A DNA stretch of 64,000 nt from assembly GCF_038595055.1 (NCBI RefSeq), contig NZ_CP152002.1:2028501-2092500 (forward strand), written 5' to 3'. Position 1 is the stretch's first letter. Each line of letters starts with the position of its first letter. Source of the stretch: Paenibacillus sp. FSL R7-0345. GTDB lineage: Bacteria > Bacillota > Bacilli > Paenibacillales > Paenibacillaceae. Shown one piece after another: positions 8,365 to 17,661 of this stretch. Under the pieces are notes generated by a model. The model was given only the letters and a program-made list of their open reading frames with translations, ran no database searches and was not told the DNA's origin. A program made the position numbers and the translations under genes.

Positions 8365-8910
8365 ATGATGGAAACAACTGTATGCCCGTGGTGTCACACC
8401 GAAATTGTCTGGGATGAGGAGTTCGGCCCTGAAGAGACCTGTCCCCACTGTAATAATGAGCTTAGCGGCTACCGCACGATTACTGTAGGCGTGGATGATC
8501 TTGAGGATGAAGAGCCGGATGCCGTGGAAGAAGCGGAGCCGGAAGATGAGATCAGCAACGATAATCTGTGGGATGATGATGACAAAGAAAGCGTAGTTCC
8601 AATCTATAATACGCTTAGCCAGTTCGGTGAAGATTATGACCTGCAGCAATATGAGCAGAGTGTGGCTGCGGTTTTGGCTGCACAGCTGGAAGCACCGGAA
8701 TGCCCGCAGTGTCATGAACTGCTGGTTCTGGCGGGCAAGCAGCAGGTAACCAGCTTTGAGCCTGCCGCTTCCGAAGCGTTGACAGGTTCTGTGCTAAAAG
8801 CACCATTTTCGCTGAATATGTATGTGTGTCCTTCGTGTTTCCATGTACAGCAGAGCCTGGCGCAGGAAGACCGGATTCAGTTTGTCCGCAACCTGAGCAG
8901 CGGTAAATAA
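8365..8910 (+). CDS. Double zinc-ribbon acidic protein
   Basis: About 181 residues, cytoplasmic. It has an N-terminal zinc-ribbon (CPWC then CPHC about 22 residues on), a very acidic middle (residues 50-85), and a second knuckle pair (CPQC near 115 and CPSC near 155). Two complete Cys4 sites can therefore be formed. No enzymatic motif is seen. The start is ATG at 8365 (or 8368), 6-9 bases after AAGGAG; a GTG at 8362 is also in frame. Its function is unknown. Its position after DUF350 and the small membrane peptide suggests a shared process. Confidence 0.7.
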   Translation: MMETTVCPWCHTEIVWDEEFGPEETCPHCNNELSGYRTITVGVDDLEDEEPDAVEEAEPEDEISNDNLWDDDDKESVVPIYNTLSQFGEDYDLQQYEQSVAAVLAAQLEAPECPQCHELLVLAGKQQVTSFEPAASEALTGSVLKAPFSLNMYVCPSCFHVQQSLAQEDRIQFVRNLSSGK

Positions 8911-8993
8911 CAGGCGCGGTTCATAATCTGTCCTCCTTCCGGACAAGCTAAAACGGATTGGTTACAGAATCCAGATGGCAGGAGGGCGTTACA

Positions 8994-10205
8994 TTGAAAA
9001 AAACACCGGAAAACCAGGCGGCTCTGCTGCTTGCGGTGAACGGATTGTATCTGCTGGCCAGTGTGCTGGCAGGTACTTTTTTGAATGTGTATTTGTGGAA
9101 AGCCCGGCAGGATTACAGCATGATCGGCTGGTTTGCGTTCAGTCAGCAGGTGGCGGTGGGCCTCAGCTTCTGGCTGGCCGGCAAATGGGTAAAAGAACAT
9201 TACAAAATGAATGCCCTGCGGCTGGGAATTGCCGTTTCGGGCATTTTTTATTTGCTGGTGCTGTGGATCGGGGAAAATGCCGCAAGCTATATCTGGCCGC
9301 TCGGCCTGACGCTGGGCGTATCCATCGGTCTATTCTGGCTGGCCTATAATATTATCTATTTCGAAATTACAGATGCCCGGAACCGCGATCATTACAACGG
9401 CTGGATGGGACTGCTTGGTTCACTGACCGGGATTGTCGGCCCTTTTCTATCCGGCTGGCTGATCTCCAGACTGGAGGGCCAGCGCGGATACCGGGTGGTG
9501 TTCATTGTCTCGCTCAGTATCTATGCAGCTGCAGCTGTGCTGAGCTTCTTCCTGAAGAAACGCAAAAGCGAAGGAGCTTATTTGTGGCTGGAGCCGTGGA
9601 GGGAGCTGCGGCGCAGCGGCAGCGGCTGGCGTCCGGTTGCCGGGGCCTTGCTGTTTCAGGGCATACGGGAAGGCGTATTCTCCTTTCTCATTGGGCTGCT
9701 GGTGTACATTGCGGCGCAGACGGAGAGCAAGCTCGGACAGTTCGCTCTGATTACTTCAGCGGTATCGCTCGTCAGCTATTATGCAGCCGGAAAATGGTTT
9801 AAGCCTCGCTACCGTTCCTCAGGCATGCTGATAGGCGGAATTCTGCTGGTAGCTGTGATTATCCCGCTGCTCTGGAAGCTTAGCTACGGCACACTGCTGC
9901 TTATGGGGATCGGCACCTCCCTTTGCATTCCTCTATATATGCTGCCGATGACTTCAATCAGCTTTGATCTGATGGGTGAATCGGCGGAAAGTGCCAGTAA
10001 ACGGGTTGAATGGGTCGTGCTTCGTGAGCTTAGCCTGATGAGCGGACGGCTGCTGGGTATGCTTGTCTTCATTGGCGTGCTGTCAGTCAGCAGCTCTACG
10101 CTGGTTATTATTATTCTAATGCTGGCGCTGGGAGCGGCTCCGCTGGGAAGCTGGCTTGTACTCCGCCGCAGGCTTCAGCGCAGAGAGGCCGGCAATATGC
10201 CATAA
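8994..10205 (+). CDS. Major facilitator superfamily transporter
   Basis: A 403-residue protein with about twelve hydrophobic segments and a central basic loop (FFLKKRKSEG near residue 195), as in MFS permeases. The substrate cannot be read from sequence. TTG at 8994 is chosen because GGAGGG lies 7 bases upstream; the frame remains open to 8958, but without a ribosome site. It precedes the CitA-like kinase by only 36 bases, so the three genes probably form an operon, and the transporter may move the metabolite sensed by the kinase or be controlled by it. Confidence 0.85.
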   Translation: MKKTPENQAALLLAVNGLYLLASVLAGTFLNVYLWKARQDYSMIGWFAFSQQVAVGLSFWLAGKWVKEHYKMNALRLGIAVSGIFYLLVLWIGENAASYIWPLGLTLGVSIGLFWLAYNIIYFEITDARNRDHYNGWMGLLGSLTGIVGPFLSGWLISRLEGQRGYRVVFIVSLSIYAAAAVLSFFLKKRKSEGAYLWLEPWRELRRSGSGWRPVAGALLFQGIREGVFSFLIGLLVYIAAQTESKLGQFALITSAVSLVSYYAAGKWFKPRYRSSGMLIGGILLVAVIIPLLWKLSYGTLLLMGIGTSLCIPLYMLPMTSISFDLMGESAESASKRVEWVVLRELSLMSGRLLGMLVFIGVLSVSSSTLVIIILMLALGAAPLGSWLVLRRRLQRREAGNMP

Positions 10206-10241
10206 TGGGAGCAGGACCTGCCGGAGAGGACTTATGATGAT

Positions 10242-11861
10242 ATGGCCAGAAAAAAAGGGATCGGTTTAAGAACCAAAGTTGCTGTTATGGTATCGGCGGT
10301 TGTGCTGCTCGTGCTGCTGGTGCTTTATTTTATTTTTCGGAATCAGATCATTCCGCAGACGAGGCATGCACTGGAGGACAAAGCATATGCGATCGCCCGC
10401 ACCATTGCCCTGATCCCGCTTGTATCAGATGGTTTAAGCTCGGGCAGCAGCAAGGAGATCCAGGCCTATACCTCCAAAATCACCCGCCGCAATGATATTA
10501 TGTTTGTAGTTGTTATCGATATGAACAGTATCCGTTATTCACACCCCGATGCTGCGCTAATTGGCAAACCGTTTGCCGGGGGCGGCCAGCAAGCCGCTCT
10601 GCGTGGTGAGGAGAGCATCTCGGAGGGGGAGGGTATGCTGGGGCGTTCCCTGCGTGCTTTTGTCCCTGTGTATGCAGGCCAGGGGCATCAGGTAGGCGTT
10701 ATCGTTGTCGGGCTCTCGATGGAACGGGTGCAGAAGCTGGTGAGACAAAATGAATGGACACTCATTGCCATCCTGCTGTCCGGTGCGCTGCTTGGGGCTG
10801 GCGGAGCTTTCATTCTCGGGCTGAAGATTAAGCGTATGATCTTCGGCATGGAGCCAGCCGATATTACACAGCTGCTTCAGGAGCGCAGCGCCATGCTGCA
10901 ATCCATACGCGAAGGCATTATTGCAGTGGACGAGAAGGGTATTATTACGATGGTTAATGTAGAAGCTGAAAGGCTGCTGTTTAGAGCGGGGATTGCCGGC
11001 AACGGCATGACCCGGAAGATCAGCGGGTACTGGCCGGAGCTCAGGCTGGAGCAGGTGCTGATAAGCGGGGAAGCCTGGCAGGATCAGGAGCTTGAGCTCA
11101 ACGGCATCACATTGCTGGTCAGCCGGGTGCCGATCCGGGTGAACGGTGAGACGGCCGGGGCGATCGCTACCTTCCGCGACAAAACCGAGCTGGTTGTGCT
11201 GGCGGAACGCCTGTCAGGCATCGCGGTTTATGCGGATGCGCTGCGGGCAGGTGCACATGAGTTTATGAACAAGCTGCATGTCATTATGGGGATGACGCAT
11301 ATGGGCCTGTACGATGAGCTGCAGCAGTATATTTCAGGGACGGTCGGCAATTACCAGAACGAGATCGGCTCCATCGCCCGTCAGATCAAAGACCCGGTCA
11401 TGGCCGGATTTCTGCTGGGCAAGCTCAGCAGGGCGCGGGAAACCGGAACGGAGCTTGTACTGGCCGGAGACAGCTACCTGCCGGAGGCTGCTGATCCGCA
11501 GACGATCCATGAGCTGATTACAATTGCCGGCAACCTGCTGGACAATGCGATGGATGCGCTGGAAGGACAGGCGGCCAGAAAGATTAAACTTGCTATTTAT
11601 TATGAGCAGGGGACTCTGCGCTGCACGGTTCAGGATAACGGGCCAGGCATACCGGAGCGGCTGCAGCAGCAGATGTATGGCCAGGGCTTTTCCACTAAAG
11701 GGGAAGGGCGCGGATTCGGCCTTTATCTGGTGCGCAAAAGCGTAGAAAAGCTGGAAGGCAGGCTTACGGTCATTTCCCATGGAGTGGAGGAAACAGAGGG
11801 AACGGGAACTGCTTTTACCGTAGAAGTGCCGTATGCTGTAAAGGATGAGGAGATCTTATGA
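10242..11861 (+). CDS. CitA/DcuS-type sensor histidine kinase
   Basis: A 539-residue membrane kinase of the family that senses di- and tricarboxylates. A first membrane helix (about 15-36) is followed by an extracytoplasmic PDC-like sensor domain (about 37-175) and a second helix (about 178-198). A cytoplasmic PAS domain (about 215-320) comes next. The phospho-acceptor box has the family form AHEFMNKLHVI (His near 339). The ATPase has N box NLLDNAMDAL (near 430), DNGPGIP (near 465) and GRGFGLYLV (near 489). All catalytic boxes are intact. Its stop overlaps the start of the response regulator (ATGA). The ligand is not predictable here, but a fumarate-reductase-like gene lies 2.4 kb downstream. 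Confidence 0.93.
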   Translation: MARKKGIGLRTKVAVMVSAVVLLVLLVLYFIFRNQIIPQTRHALEDKAYAIARTIALIPLVSDGLSSGSSKEIQAYTSKITRRNDIMFVVVIDMNSIRYSHPDAALIGKPFAGGGQQAALRGEESISEGEGMLGRSLRAFVPVYAGQGHQVGVIVVGLSMERVQKLVRQNEWTLIAILLSGALLGAGGAFILGLKIKRMIFGMEPADITQLLQERSAMLQSIREGIIAVDEKGIITMVNVEAERLLFRAGIAGNGMTRKISGYWPELRLEQVLISGEAWQDQELELNGITLLVSRVPIRVNGETAGAIATFRDKTELVVLAERLSGIAVYADALRAGAHEFMNKLHVIMGMTHMGLYDELQQYISGTVGNYQNEIGSIARQIKDPVMAGFLLGKLSRARETGTELVLAGDSYLPEAADPQTIHELITIAGNLLDNAMDALEGQAARKIKLAIYYEQGTLRCTVQDNGPGIPERLQQQMYGQGFSTKGEGRGFGLYLVRKSVEKLEGRLTVISHGVEETEGTGTAFTVEVPYAVKDEEIL

Positions 11862-12607
11862 ATATAAAAGTGCTGATTGTTGAGGATGACCCGATGGTGG
11901 CCAAATTCAACCGTCATTATCTGGAGCAGGTGGAGGGCTTTGAGTTTGCGGGCTGGGTAAGCACAGGCACAGAGGCGGCCGGAGTGCTGGCAGAGCAGGA
12001 GATTGATCTGGTGCTGCTTGACATCTATATGCCCGGAACGAACGGCTTGCAGCTGCTGTCCTCCTTGCGTGAACAAGGCAGCACAGCCGACATTATTATT
12101 ATCTCTGCCGCCAGCGACAATGCCAGTATCCGCAAGGCGCTGCAGCATGGAGCCGTCGACTACCTGATCAAACCGTTCGAATTCGCCCGGTTCCATGCAG
12201 CGCTGACTGCGTATAAGGAAGATTATTATGCCCTGATGAAGCAGGAGGAGCCGCTGAGCCAGGAGCAGCTCGACAAGCTGCTGCGGCATTCCGGGGCGGG
12301 GGATGAGGACAAGGCGGCTGCCTTGCCGCTGCCCAAGGGTCTGACTGAAGCAACACTGGAGAGTATCTGGAGCATCATCCGGCAGCTGGACAGCCCCCTT
12401 TTCTCCACGGAGGATATCACTGCAGGTGCTCCCATATCGCGGATCTCAGTCCGCAAATATCTGGCTTTTCTCAAAGAGGCCGGGGTCCTGGGGATGGAGA
12501 TCAGCTACGGCGCGGTAGGCCGACCGGTCTATATGTACACAGTCACCCCTGCGGGAGATGAAATCATAAGTAAATATGTCAGCGGCATCAGCGGCGGCAA
12601 CCGGTAA
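11858..12607 (+). CDS. CitB/DcuR-type response regulator
   Basis: A 249-residue partner of the preceding kinase, overlapping it by four bases. The receiver domain has DD near residue 10, the phospho-acceptor Asp near 54 in LVLLDIYMPG, and the conserved Lys in YLIKPFEF near 108. The C-terminal region (about 165-240) contains a winged helix-type DNA-binding domain with RISVRKYLAFLKEAG, as in CitB and DcuR. A strong terminator follows at 12642. Targets cannot be assigned, but carboxylate transport or respiration genes are usual. Confidence 0.93.
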   Translation: MNIKVLIVEDDPMVAKFNRHYLEQVEGFEFAGWVSTGTEAAGVLAEQEIDLVLLDIYMPGTNGLQLLSSLREQGSTADIIIISAASDNASIRKALQHGAVDYLIKPFEFARFHAALTAYKEDYYALMKQEEPLSQEQLDKLLRHSGAGDEDKAAALPLPKGLTEATLESIWSIIRQLDSPLFSTEDITAGAPISRISVRKYLAFLKEAGVLGMEISYGAVGRPVYMYTVTPAGDEIISKYVSGISGGNR

Positions 12608-12641
12608 AGGTGCTGTGAAAGCTATGAATACTGTGAAAGCC

Positions 12642-12667
12642 AAAAAGGACCCTTGGGGTCCTTTTTT
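12642..12667 (+). terminator. Rho-independent terminator of the MFS/two-component operon
   Basis: AAAAAGGACCC and GGGTCCTTTTTT arms enclose a TTG loop, a textbook terminator 35 bases after the response regulator stop. Confidence 0.92.
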
Positions 12668-12765
12668 AAACTCCAAAGTGGCTCGAACAGGCGCATTAGT
12701 GGGAAAAATCCCCCTAGCACCGCTTAGCTCCCCGGTACCGCGCCTGAGTAACCCCGCACAACTAC

Positions 12766-14070
12766 TCAACCCGTCACTTGAGTCAGAGTGACCTTGATTT
12801 TGCGGATCCACCGCTGGCCTACCTCCTGAACGGCAAAGGTGTACCTGCCATAGACAAATTCCGGCTTCTCCTGGGAAGAAGGAATCCGGCCGATCTGGCC
12901 GATTACAAAGCCGCTGACCGTATCGTAGTGTTCCACCGGCAATTTGGCGGTTAGCACCTGCTGCACCTCACGGAGGCTCATGGTTCCGTTGAATAAGTAA
13001 GAGTGATCGTCAAGCTGTGTGTACTCCTCCTCGTGCTCGTCATATTCATCATAAATATTACCGACAATCTCCTCGAGCAGATCCTCCATCGTCACGATTC
13101 CGGCGGTCCCGCCATATTCATCCACCACTACGGCAAAATGCACCCGGTTCTGCTGCAGCTCCTCAAACAGCTCATGCGTCTTTTTCGAAGTTGGGACAAA
13201 GTACGGCCGGCGGGCCAATTCGCGCAGATTCCATGAACCGCCGCTGCCCCCGCTCACAAACCGGATCAGGTCCTTGCTGTGCAGAATGCCTACAATATTA
13301 TCAATATGGCTGTCATACAGCGGAAAACGGCTGTAGCCTTCCTGCTCGGCAGTCCGGGCCACCTCTTCCGGTGTATCCAGAACAGAAAGCGCCACAATAT
13401 CGGTACGGTGCGTCATAATATCGGACACCTGCTTATTGTCAAAATCAAAGATATTGTTTATCATCAGCTTCTCCGCCGCCTGAATCGTTCCCATTTGGGC
13501 CCCGCTGTCCAGCATCATCCGGATTTCTTCTTCGGACACTTCCTCGTCCTTTTCATTAGGATCCACGCCGAACAGCCGGACCAGAAGATTAGTTGAAGCG
13601 GTTAATAATTTCACAAAAGGAGCGGCCACTTTAGACAGCAGATTAAGCGGTGCAGCAACGAACATGGCGATGCCGTCAGCTTTTTTCATGGCTACCCGTT
13701 TTGGCACAAGCTCCCCCAGCACAAGTGTGACGTAAGAGAGAATCAGGGTGATAAAGATCAGGGAAATGGTATCCAGAATGTTAGCCGCGACCGGAACACC
13801 GAGTGATACGAGCAGGGAAGACAGGTCTCCGGCAAAATTTTCGGCAGCAAAGGCGCTGGCCATAAACCCGGCAAGGGTGATTCCGATCTGAATCGTTGCC
13901 AGAAAGCGGCTAGGTTCCTCAAGCAATTCTTTCAGCAGCTTCGCTTTTGCGTTGCCTTCCTGTGCCATCAGGCGGATTTTATTGTCGTTCAGTGAGATTA
14001 GAGCCATTTCTGAAGCTGCAAAAAAAGCGTTAACGAAGATCAGCAATAAAACAACGACTAGCTCAATCAA
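12766..14070 (-). CDS. CNNM/CorC-HlyC family membrane protein with CBS domains
   Basis: A 434-residue member of the hemolysin-C/CorC-like family, implicated in Mg2+ or other cation efflux and homeostasis. An N-terminal CNNM (DUF21) domain with three to four membrane segments covers about 1-190, opening with a hydrophobic helix and the FFAASEMALISLN motif. A pair of CBS domains follows (about 205-330, including MTHRTDIVALS and DEYGGTAGIVTMEDLLEEIVG). A C-terminal CorC_HlyC domain completes it. The start is TTG at 14070 with GGGAGG about 10 bases upstream. It stands alone, convergent with the two-component operon. Confidence 0.93.
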   Translation of the reverse strand: MIELVVVLLLIFVNAFFAASEMALISLNDNKIRLMAQEGNAKAKLLKELLEEPSRFLATIQIGITLAGFMASAFAAENFAGDLSSLLVSLGVPVAANILDTISLIFITLILSYVTLVLGELVPKRVAMKKADGIAMFVAAPLNLLSKVAAPFVKLLTASTNLLVRLFGVDPNEKDEEVSEEEIRMMLDSGAQMGTIQAAEKLMINNIFDFDNKQVSDIMTHRTDIVALSVLDTPEEVARTAEQEGYSRFPLYDSHIDNIVGILHSKDLIRFVSGGSGGSWNLRELARRPYFVPTSKKTHELFEELQQNRVHFAVVVDEYGGTAGIVTMEDLLEEIVGNIYDEYDEHEEEYTQLDDHSYLFNGTMSLREVQQVLTAKLPVEHYDTVSGFVIGQIGRIPSSQEKPEFVYGRYTFAVQEVGQRWIRKIKVTLTQVTG

Positions 14071-14279
14071 ATTTCAAGCACCTCCCGGTATTGTGAAAAA
14101 AAGCCCCTGCGGACTTTATCTCATAATATATACTTAACCTGAATAGGCTCCGGACATTCCAAAAGGTTAATCCACTTACTTTAGTTACAAAACAGTTTCT
14201 TTAATTACGTAAGCTTCCAAAGACGCCCCCGCCCAGGCTATGATTATTGTGAAAATATGCACAAGGGGGCAAGTTACAG

Positions 14280-15839
14280 ATGAAAAAGAAACCAGCAGCC
14301 GCACTACTTCTTATTCTCTCCGTTATTCTGGTGATCGCGGGATGCGGTAACGGAAACAACAGCACTAATGCGGGCAATAACACAAATGAGAGCAAGAGCA
14401 CAAATAGCCCGGCAAGCGCAACGGAAGCGCCTAAGGCAACCGAAGCTGTATCCGGGGCATCAGTAGCGAGCTATACACCACTGGATCAGTTAAAAGAGAG
14501 CTACGACATTATCATTGTCGGTGCGGGCGGTGCCGGTATGACCGCTGCGCTTGAAGCGAAAGCCAAGGGGCTGAGCCCTGTTATTTTTGAAAAAATGCCC
14601 GTAGCCGGAGGTAACACAACAAAATCCTCTTCCGGGATGAACGCATCAGAGACCAAGTTCCAGAAGGAGCAGGGCATCGAGGACAACAACGATTTATTTT
14701 ATGAGCAGACCCTGAAAGGCGGGCACGATACCAACGACACAGAAATGCTCCGTTTCTTCGTTGACAATTCTGCAGCAGCAATTGACTGGCTGGATTCAAT
14801 CGGTATCCGGCTGAACAATATCACCATAACCGGCGGTATGAATGAGAAGCGTACACATCGTCCGGAAGACGGCTCGGCGATCGGGCAGTATCTGGTAAAA
14901 GGGCTTGTACAGAATGTTCAGGAGCAGGGAATTCCGTTATTCGTTAACGCTGATGTCAAAGAAATTACACAGCAGGACGGGAAGGCTAACGGCGTGAAAG
15001 TCCTATTTAACCAGGTTGATGAAAAAACAATTACAGGTAAAGCTGTCGTTGTTACCACCGGCGGTTTCGGCTCCAATATGGAGATGATTACTGAAGTCAG
15101 ACCTGATCTGGAAGGGTATGTGACCACAAATCAGGTGGGCAGCACCGGTGACGGCATCAAAATGATTCTGGCGATGGGCGGGATGACTGTTGACATGGAT
15201 CAGATCCAGGTTCACCCGACTGTACAGCAGGAAAAGTCTTACCTGATCGGCGAAGCGGTCCGCGGTGAAGGCGGTCTTCTAGTTTCAAATGAAGGCACAC
15301 GGTTCACCAATGAACTGGACACCCGTGATAAAGTAACTGCAGCCATCAACGGCCTGCCTGAAAAAGCAGCCTATCTGATATTCGATTCCGGCGTGAAGTC
15401 CCGCGTCAAAGCCATTGAGCAGTATGAAAAAATGGGCTTTGTCATCCAGGGCGACTCGGTCCAGGCGTTGGCTGAAGCGATGGAGGTTCCTGCCGATAAG
15501 CTGCAGGCAACAGTAGACACCTGGAACACTGCGGTTGCTAATAAACAGGATGCCGGGTTCGGCAGAACAACCGGGATGGACAATGATCTGTCCGCAGGGC
15601 CTTTCTATGCGATAAAAATTGCACCGGGGATCCACTACACCATGGGCGGCGTAAAAATCAACACGAACACCGAAGTGCTGAATAAAGATGGCCAGCCGAT
15701 CGCCGGCCTGTATGCTGCCGGTGAAGTGACAGGCGGACTGCACGGGCAGAACCGGATTGGCGGTAACTCCGTTGCCGAAATTATTATCTTCGGCCGTCAG
15801 GCCGGTATTAAGTCTGCCGAGTATGTGCAGGCGCAATAA
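14280..15839 (+). CDS. Lipoprotein flavoprotein, fumarate/urocanate reductase-like
   Basis: A 519-residue secreted flavoenzyme. The N-terminus is a lipoprotein signal with Cys at residue 22 (VIAGC), then a Ser/Asn/Thr-rich linker to about 60. The FAD-binding motif is IIIVGAGGAGMTAALEAKA (about 75). Residues equivalent to the fumarate-reducing site of flavocytochrome c are present: HPT (about 311), ELDTRDK (Arg about 349), HYTMGG (about 451) and HGQNRIGGNS (Arg about 491). The haem domain of Shewanella-type enzymes and an FMN-binding domain are both absent, so the electron donor is unclear. It could reduce fumarate, urocanate or another unsaturated acid. GGGGG lies about 9 bases before the ATG. 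A bidirectional terminator follows. Confidence 0.9.
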   Translation: MKKKPAAALLLILSVILVIAGCGNGNNSTNAGNNTNESKSTNSPASATEAPKATEAVSGASVASYTPLDQLKESYDIIIVGAGGAGMTAALEAKAKGLSPVIFEKMPVAGGNTTKSSSGMNASETKFQKEQGIEDNNDLFYEQTLKGGHDTNDTEMLRFFVDNSAAAIDWLDSIGIRLNNITITGGMNEKRTHRPEDGSAIGQYLVKGLVQNVQEQGIPLFVNADVKEITQQDGKANGVKVLFNQVDEKTITGKAVVVTTGGFGSNMEMITEVRPDLEGYVTTNQVGSTGDGIKMILAMGGMTVDMDQIQVHPTVQQEKSYLIGEAVRGEGGLLVSNEGTRFTNELDTRDKVTAAINGLPEKAAYLIFDSGVKSRVKAIEQYEKMGFVIQGDSVQALAEAMEVPADKLQATVDTWNTAVANKQDAGFGRTTGMDNDLSAGPFYAIKIAPGIHYTMGGVKINTNTEVLNKDGQPIAGLYAAGEVTGGLHGQNRIGGNSVAEIIIFGRQAGIKSAEYVQAQ

Positions 15840-15884
15840 GGTGTGCTATATACATCTGCCGGCTTAGAAGCGGCAGACAGCAAG

Positions 15885-15921
15885 CAGCAGCCCCGGCTCA
15901 CATGAGCCGGGGCTGCTGTTG
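15885..15921. terminator. Bidirectional terminator
   Basis: A near-perfect 16-bp stem (CAGCAGCCCCGGCTCA with TGAGCCGGGGCTGCTG) with a two-base loop lies between convergent genes, the reductase-like flavoprotein and the DAO-family oxidase. Confidence 0.85.
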
Positions 15922-15955
15922 TTTCATACACTACACTGCTGTCCTCCAGCATCAG

Positions 15956-17194
15956 CTACGCCTCTACAGCAGGAGCCGGCACCGGCTTCGCGCTACGGGA
16001 GAGCGAGAACAGCTCCAGCTCCGGGCGGTTTCGGCCAGCAAGCGTATCAGCCAGCAGCTCAGCTGCAATCATGCTGTAGGCCGTTCCGTTGCCTCCGTAG
16101 CCTTCAATGAAATAGCAATGCGGATAATCCGGATGCGGGCCCATATAAGGCAGACCGTCCCGGGTAGTGCCGAATACAGCCCCCCAGCAATATTCTGCCC
16201 CGATACCTTTAACCTCCGGAAACAGTGCCTCGACCTCCTCAAGCAGCTGCTGGCACTGGGAAAGCACCCGGACCTCACGCCGCTCCGGATCGGTAAGCTG
16301 TTCGTCTCTACCGCCGGCAATAATACAGTTGTCACGAGTGGTGCGGAAGTACAGATAAGGCCTTGCTGTCTCCCACAGCAGGCTCCGCTCATGCCATTTA
16401 GGCAGCTTGGCCAGCGGCCGGGTTTTGATGGCATACGTGTTGATAAGCTCTGCCCCCCGGTCTTTTTTCATCTCCTGCGTCTCATAGCCCATAGCAAAGA
16501 CTACATGCTTTGCAAAAATCCGGCCATGCTCGGTGTAACAGGTAACCCCGTCAGCATGGTACTCATAATGAGTGGCCCGGGTGTGCTCATATATACGGAC
16601 ACCGCCGGAATGCGCCTTGTCGATCAGACTATGGACCATCCGGAACGGGTTCGTTTCAGCATCCCCCTTGGAGTACAGAGCTGCCGGTTTGGAGAATGAA
16701 TAATGGGCCCGGACCTTGTCCTCATCCCAAAATTCCGAGTGAAACCCGTGGGCGTTCAGCGTTTCGTGCTCTTGCCGGAGCAGCGCAACATCTTCCGGTG
16801 TGCTGGCATAGAGCAGGCTGCTGCGCGGGATGATCTGGGTATCAATATCGAGCTTTGTAGGCAGCTCCAGAATTTTGCCGAGAGCTTCTTGGCACAGCTT
16901 ATAAAACAATACTCCGTTTGCTTCACCGAATGTATTAATGCATGAGGTCAGTGTTTTATCATTGGCGATTTGCAGCAGGCCGGTATTGGCGTGGGAGCTC
17001 CCTCCGGCGATGTCCCGTTTTTCGATCAGGACAGTTGAAGCACCGCTGAGCGATAAACGGTAGGCCATCGAGGCACCGCCCATGCCTCCGCCGACAATCA
17101 GGCAGTCGCAGGATATATCTCCCTCCAATGAAGGATATACCGGATGGCTGGTATAAGTGGCTTCCCATGGCATCTTTCCGCTGTTAAGTTTCAT
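15956..17194 (-). CDS. DAO-family FAD-dependent oxidoreductase
   Basis: A 412-residue, cytoplasmic flavoprotein of the D-amino-acid/glycine oxidase (DAO) superfamily. The dinucleotide-binding motif is CLIVGGGMGGASMAYRL (about 31-47), followed by the FAD ribose-binding IEKRDIAGGSSHANTGLLQ. The C-terminal FAD-contact region has TRDGLPYMGPHP and EGYGGNGTAYS. Overall it resembles PuuB-like or sarcosine/glycine oxidase-like enzymes that oxidise secondary or primary amines, but the substrate is not determined. ATG at 17194 follows AAGGAGAG. It is monocistronic, facing away from the spore-coat genes. Confidence 0.88.
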   Translation of the reverse strand: MKLNSGKMPWEATYTSHPVYPSLEGDISCDCLIVGGGMGGASMAYRLSLSGASTVLIEKRDIAGGSSHANTGLLQIANDKTLTSCINTFGEANGVLFYKLCQEALGKILELPTKLDIDTQIIPRSSLLYASTPEDVALLRQEHETLNAHGFHSEFWDEDKVRAHYSFSKPAALYSKGDAETNPFRMVHSLIDKAHSGGVRIYEHTRATHYEYHADGVTCYTEHGRIFAKHVVFAMGYETQEMKKDRGAELINTYAIKTRPLAKLPKWHERSLLWETARPYLYFRTTRDNCIIAGGRDEQLTDPERREVRVLSQCQQLLEEVEALFPEVKGIGAEYCWGAVFGTTRDGLPYMGPHPDYPHCYFIEGYGGNGTAYSMIAAELLADTLAGRNRPELELFSLSRSAKPVPAPAVEA

Positions 17195-17369
17195 ATGTCT
17201 CTCTCCTTAGTGAGATTCCGATAGGGTAGTATTGGCAGTCCTGCTTGTACTGATACACGGCAGCAGGACCATTTTATTCTGCAGGATATTGTTGTAACAG
17301 CTACATAAACGGTAAGCGGCGACGGCATAATAAGGACTGCTTGTACATCAAGAAGGAGGGAATTACGAA

Positions 17370-17603
17370 ATGCACTCAACCCAAATGCAGGCACTAAGCG
17401 GCAAGGAACTGGAATACATCGCCGACTCCATCTCCAATGAAGATCTGCTCATCAAGCAGCTGGCTGCAACGGCAGGTACAACCCAGAACCAGACGGTACA
17501 GCAGATTTGCGTACAGCAGATCCAGAGTCACAGCCAGCACATGAATTCGCTGATCCAGCTGATGCAGCAGCATCAGCAATATGCACCGACACAGCCGCAA
17601 TAA
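17370..17603 (+). CDS. Small Gln-rich protein, probable spore-coat type
   Basis: A 77-residue hydrophilic protein. Its N-terminal MHSTQMQALSGKELEYIADS and the helical QQICVQQIQSHSQHMNSLIQLMQQHQQ resemble short partners encoded next to CotF-like proteins in Paenibacillus and related genera. AAGGAGGG precedes the ATG by about 9 bases. The next gene, 58 bases later, is a clear CotF-like protein, so both are probably expressed in the mother cell late in sporulation. The assignment rests on context and composition. Confidence 0.7.
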   Translation: MHSTQMQALSGKELEYIADSISNEDLLIKQLAATAGTTQNQTVQQICVQQIQSHSQHMNSLIQLMQQHQQYAPTQPQ

Positions 17604-17661
17604 TGATATGTGATTGCTTTTTTGCCGAGAATCTATAAACAAACAACAGGAGGTAATGCTA

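Noticed and set aside
17195..17369. SigK or SigE promoter before the coat genes
   Set aside because: A CATAATAAG string resembles the SigK -10, but no properly spaced -35 could be placed.
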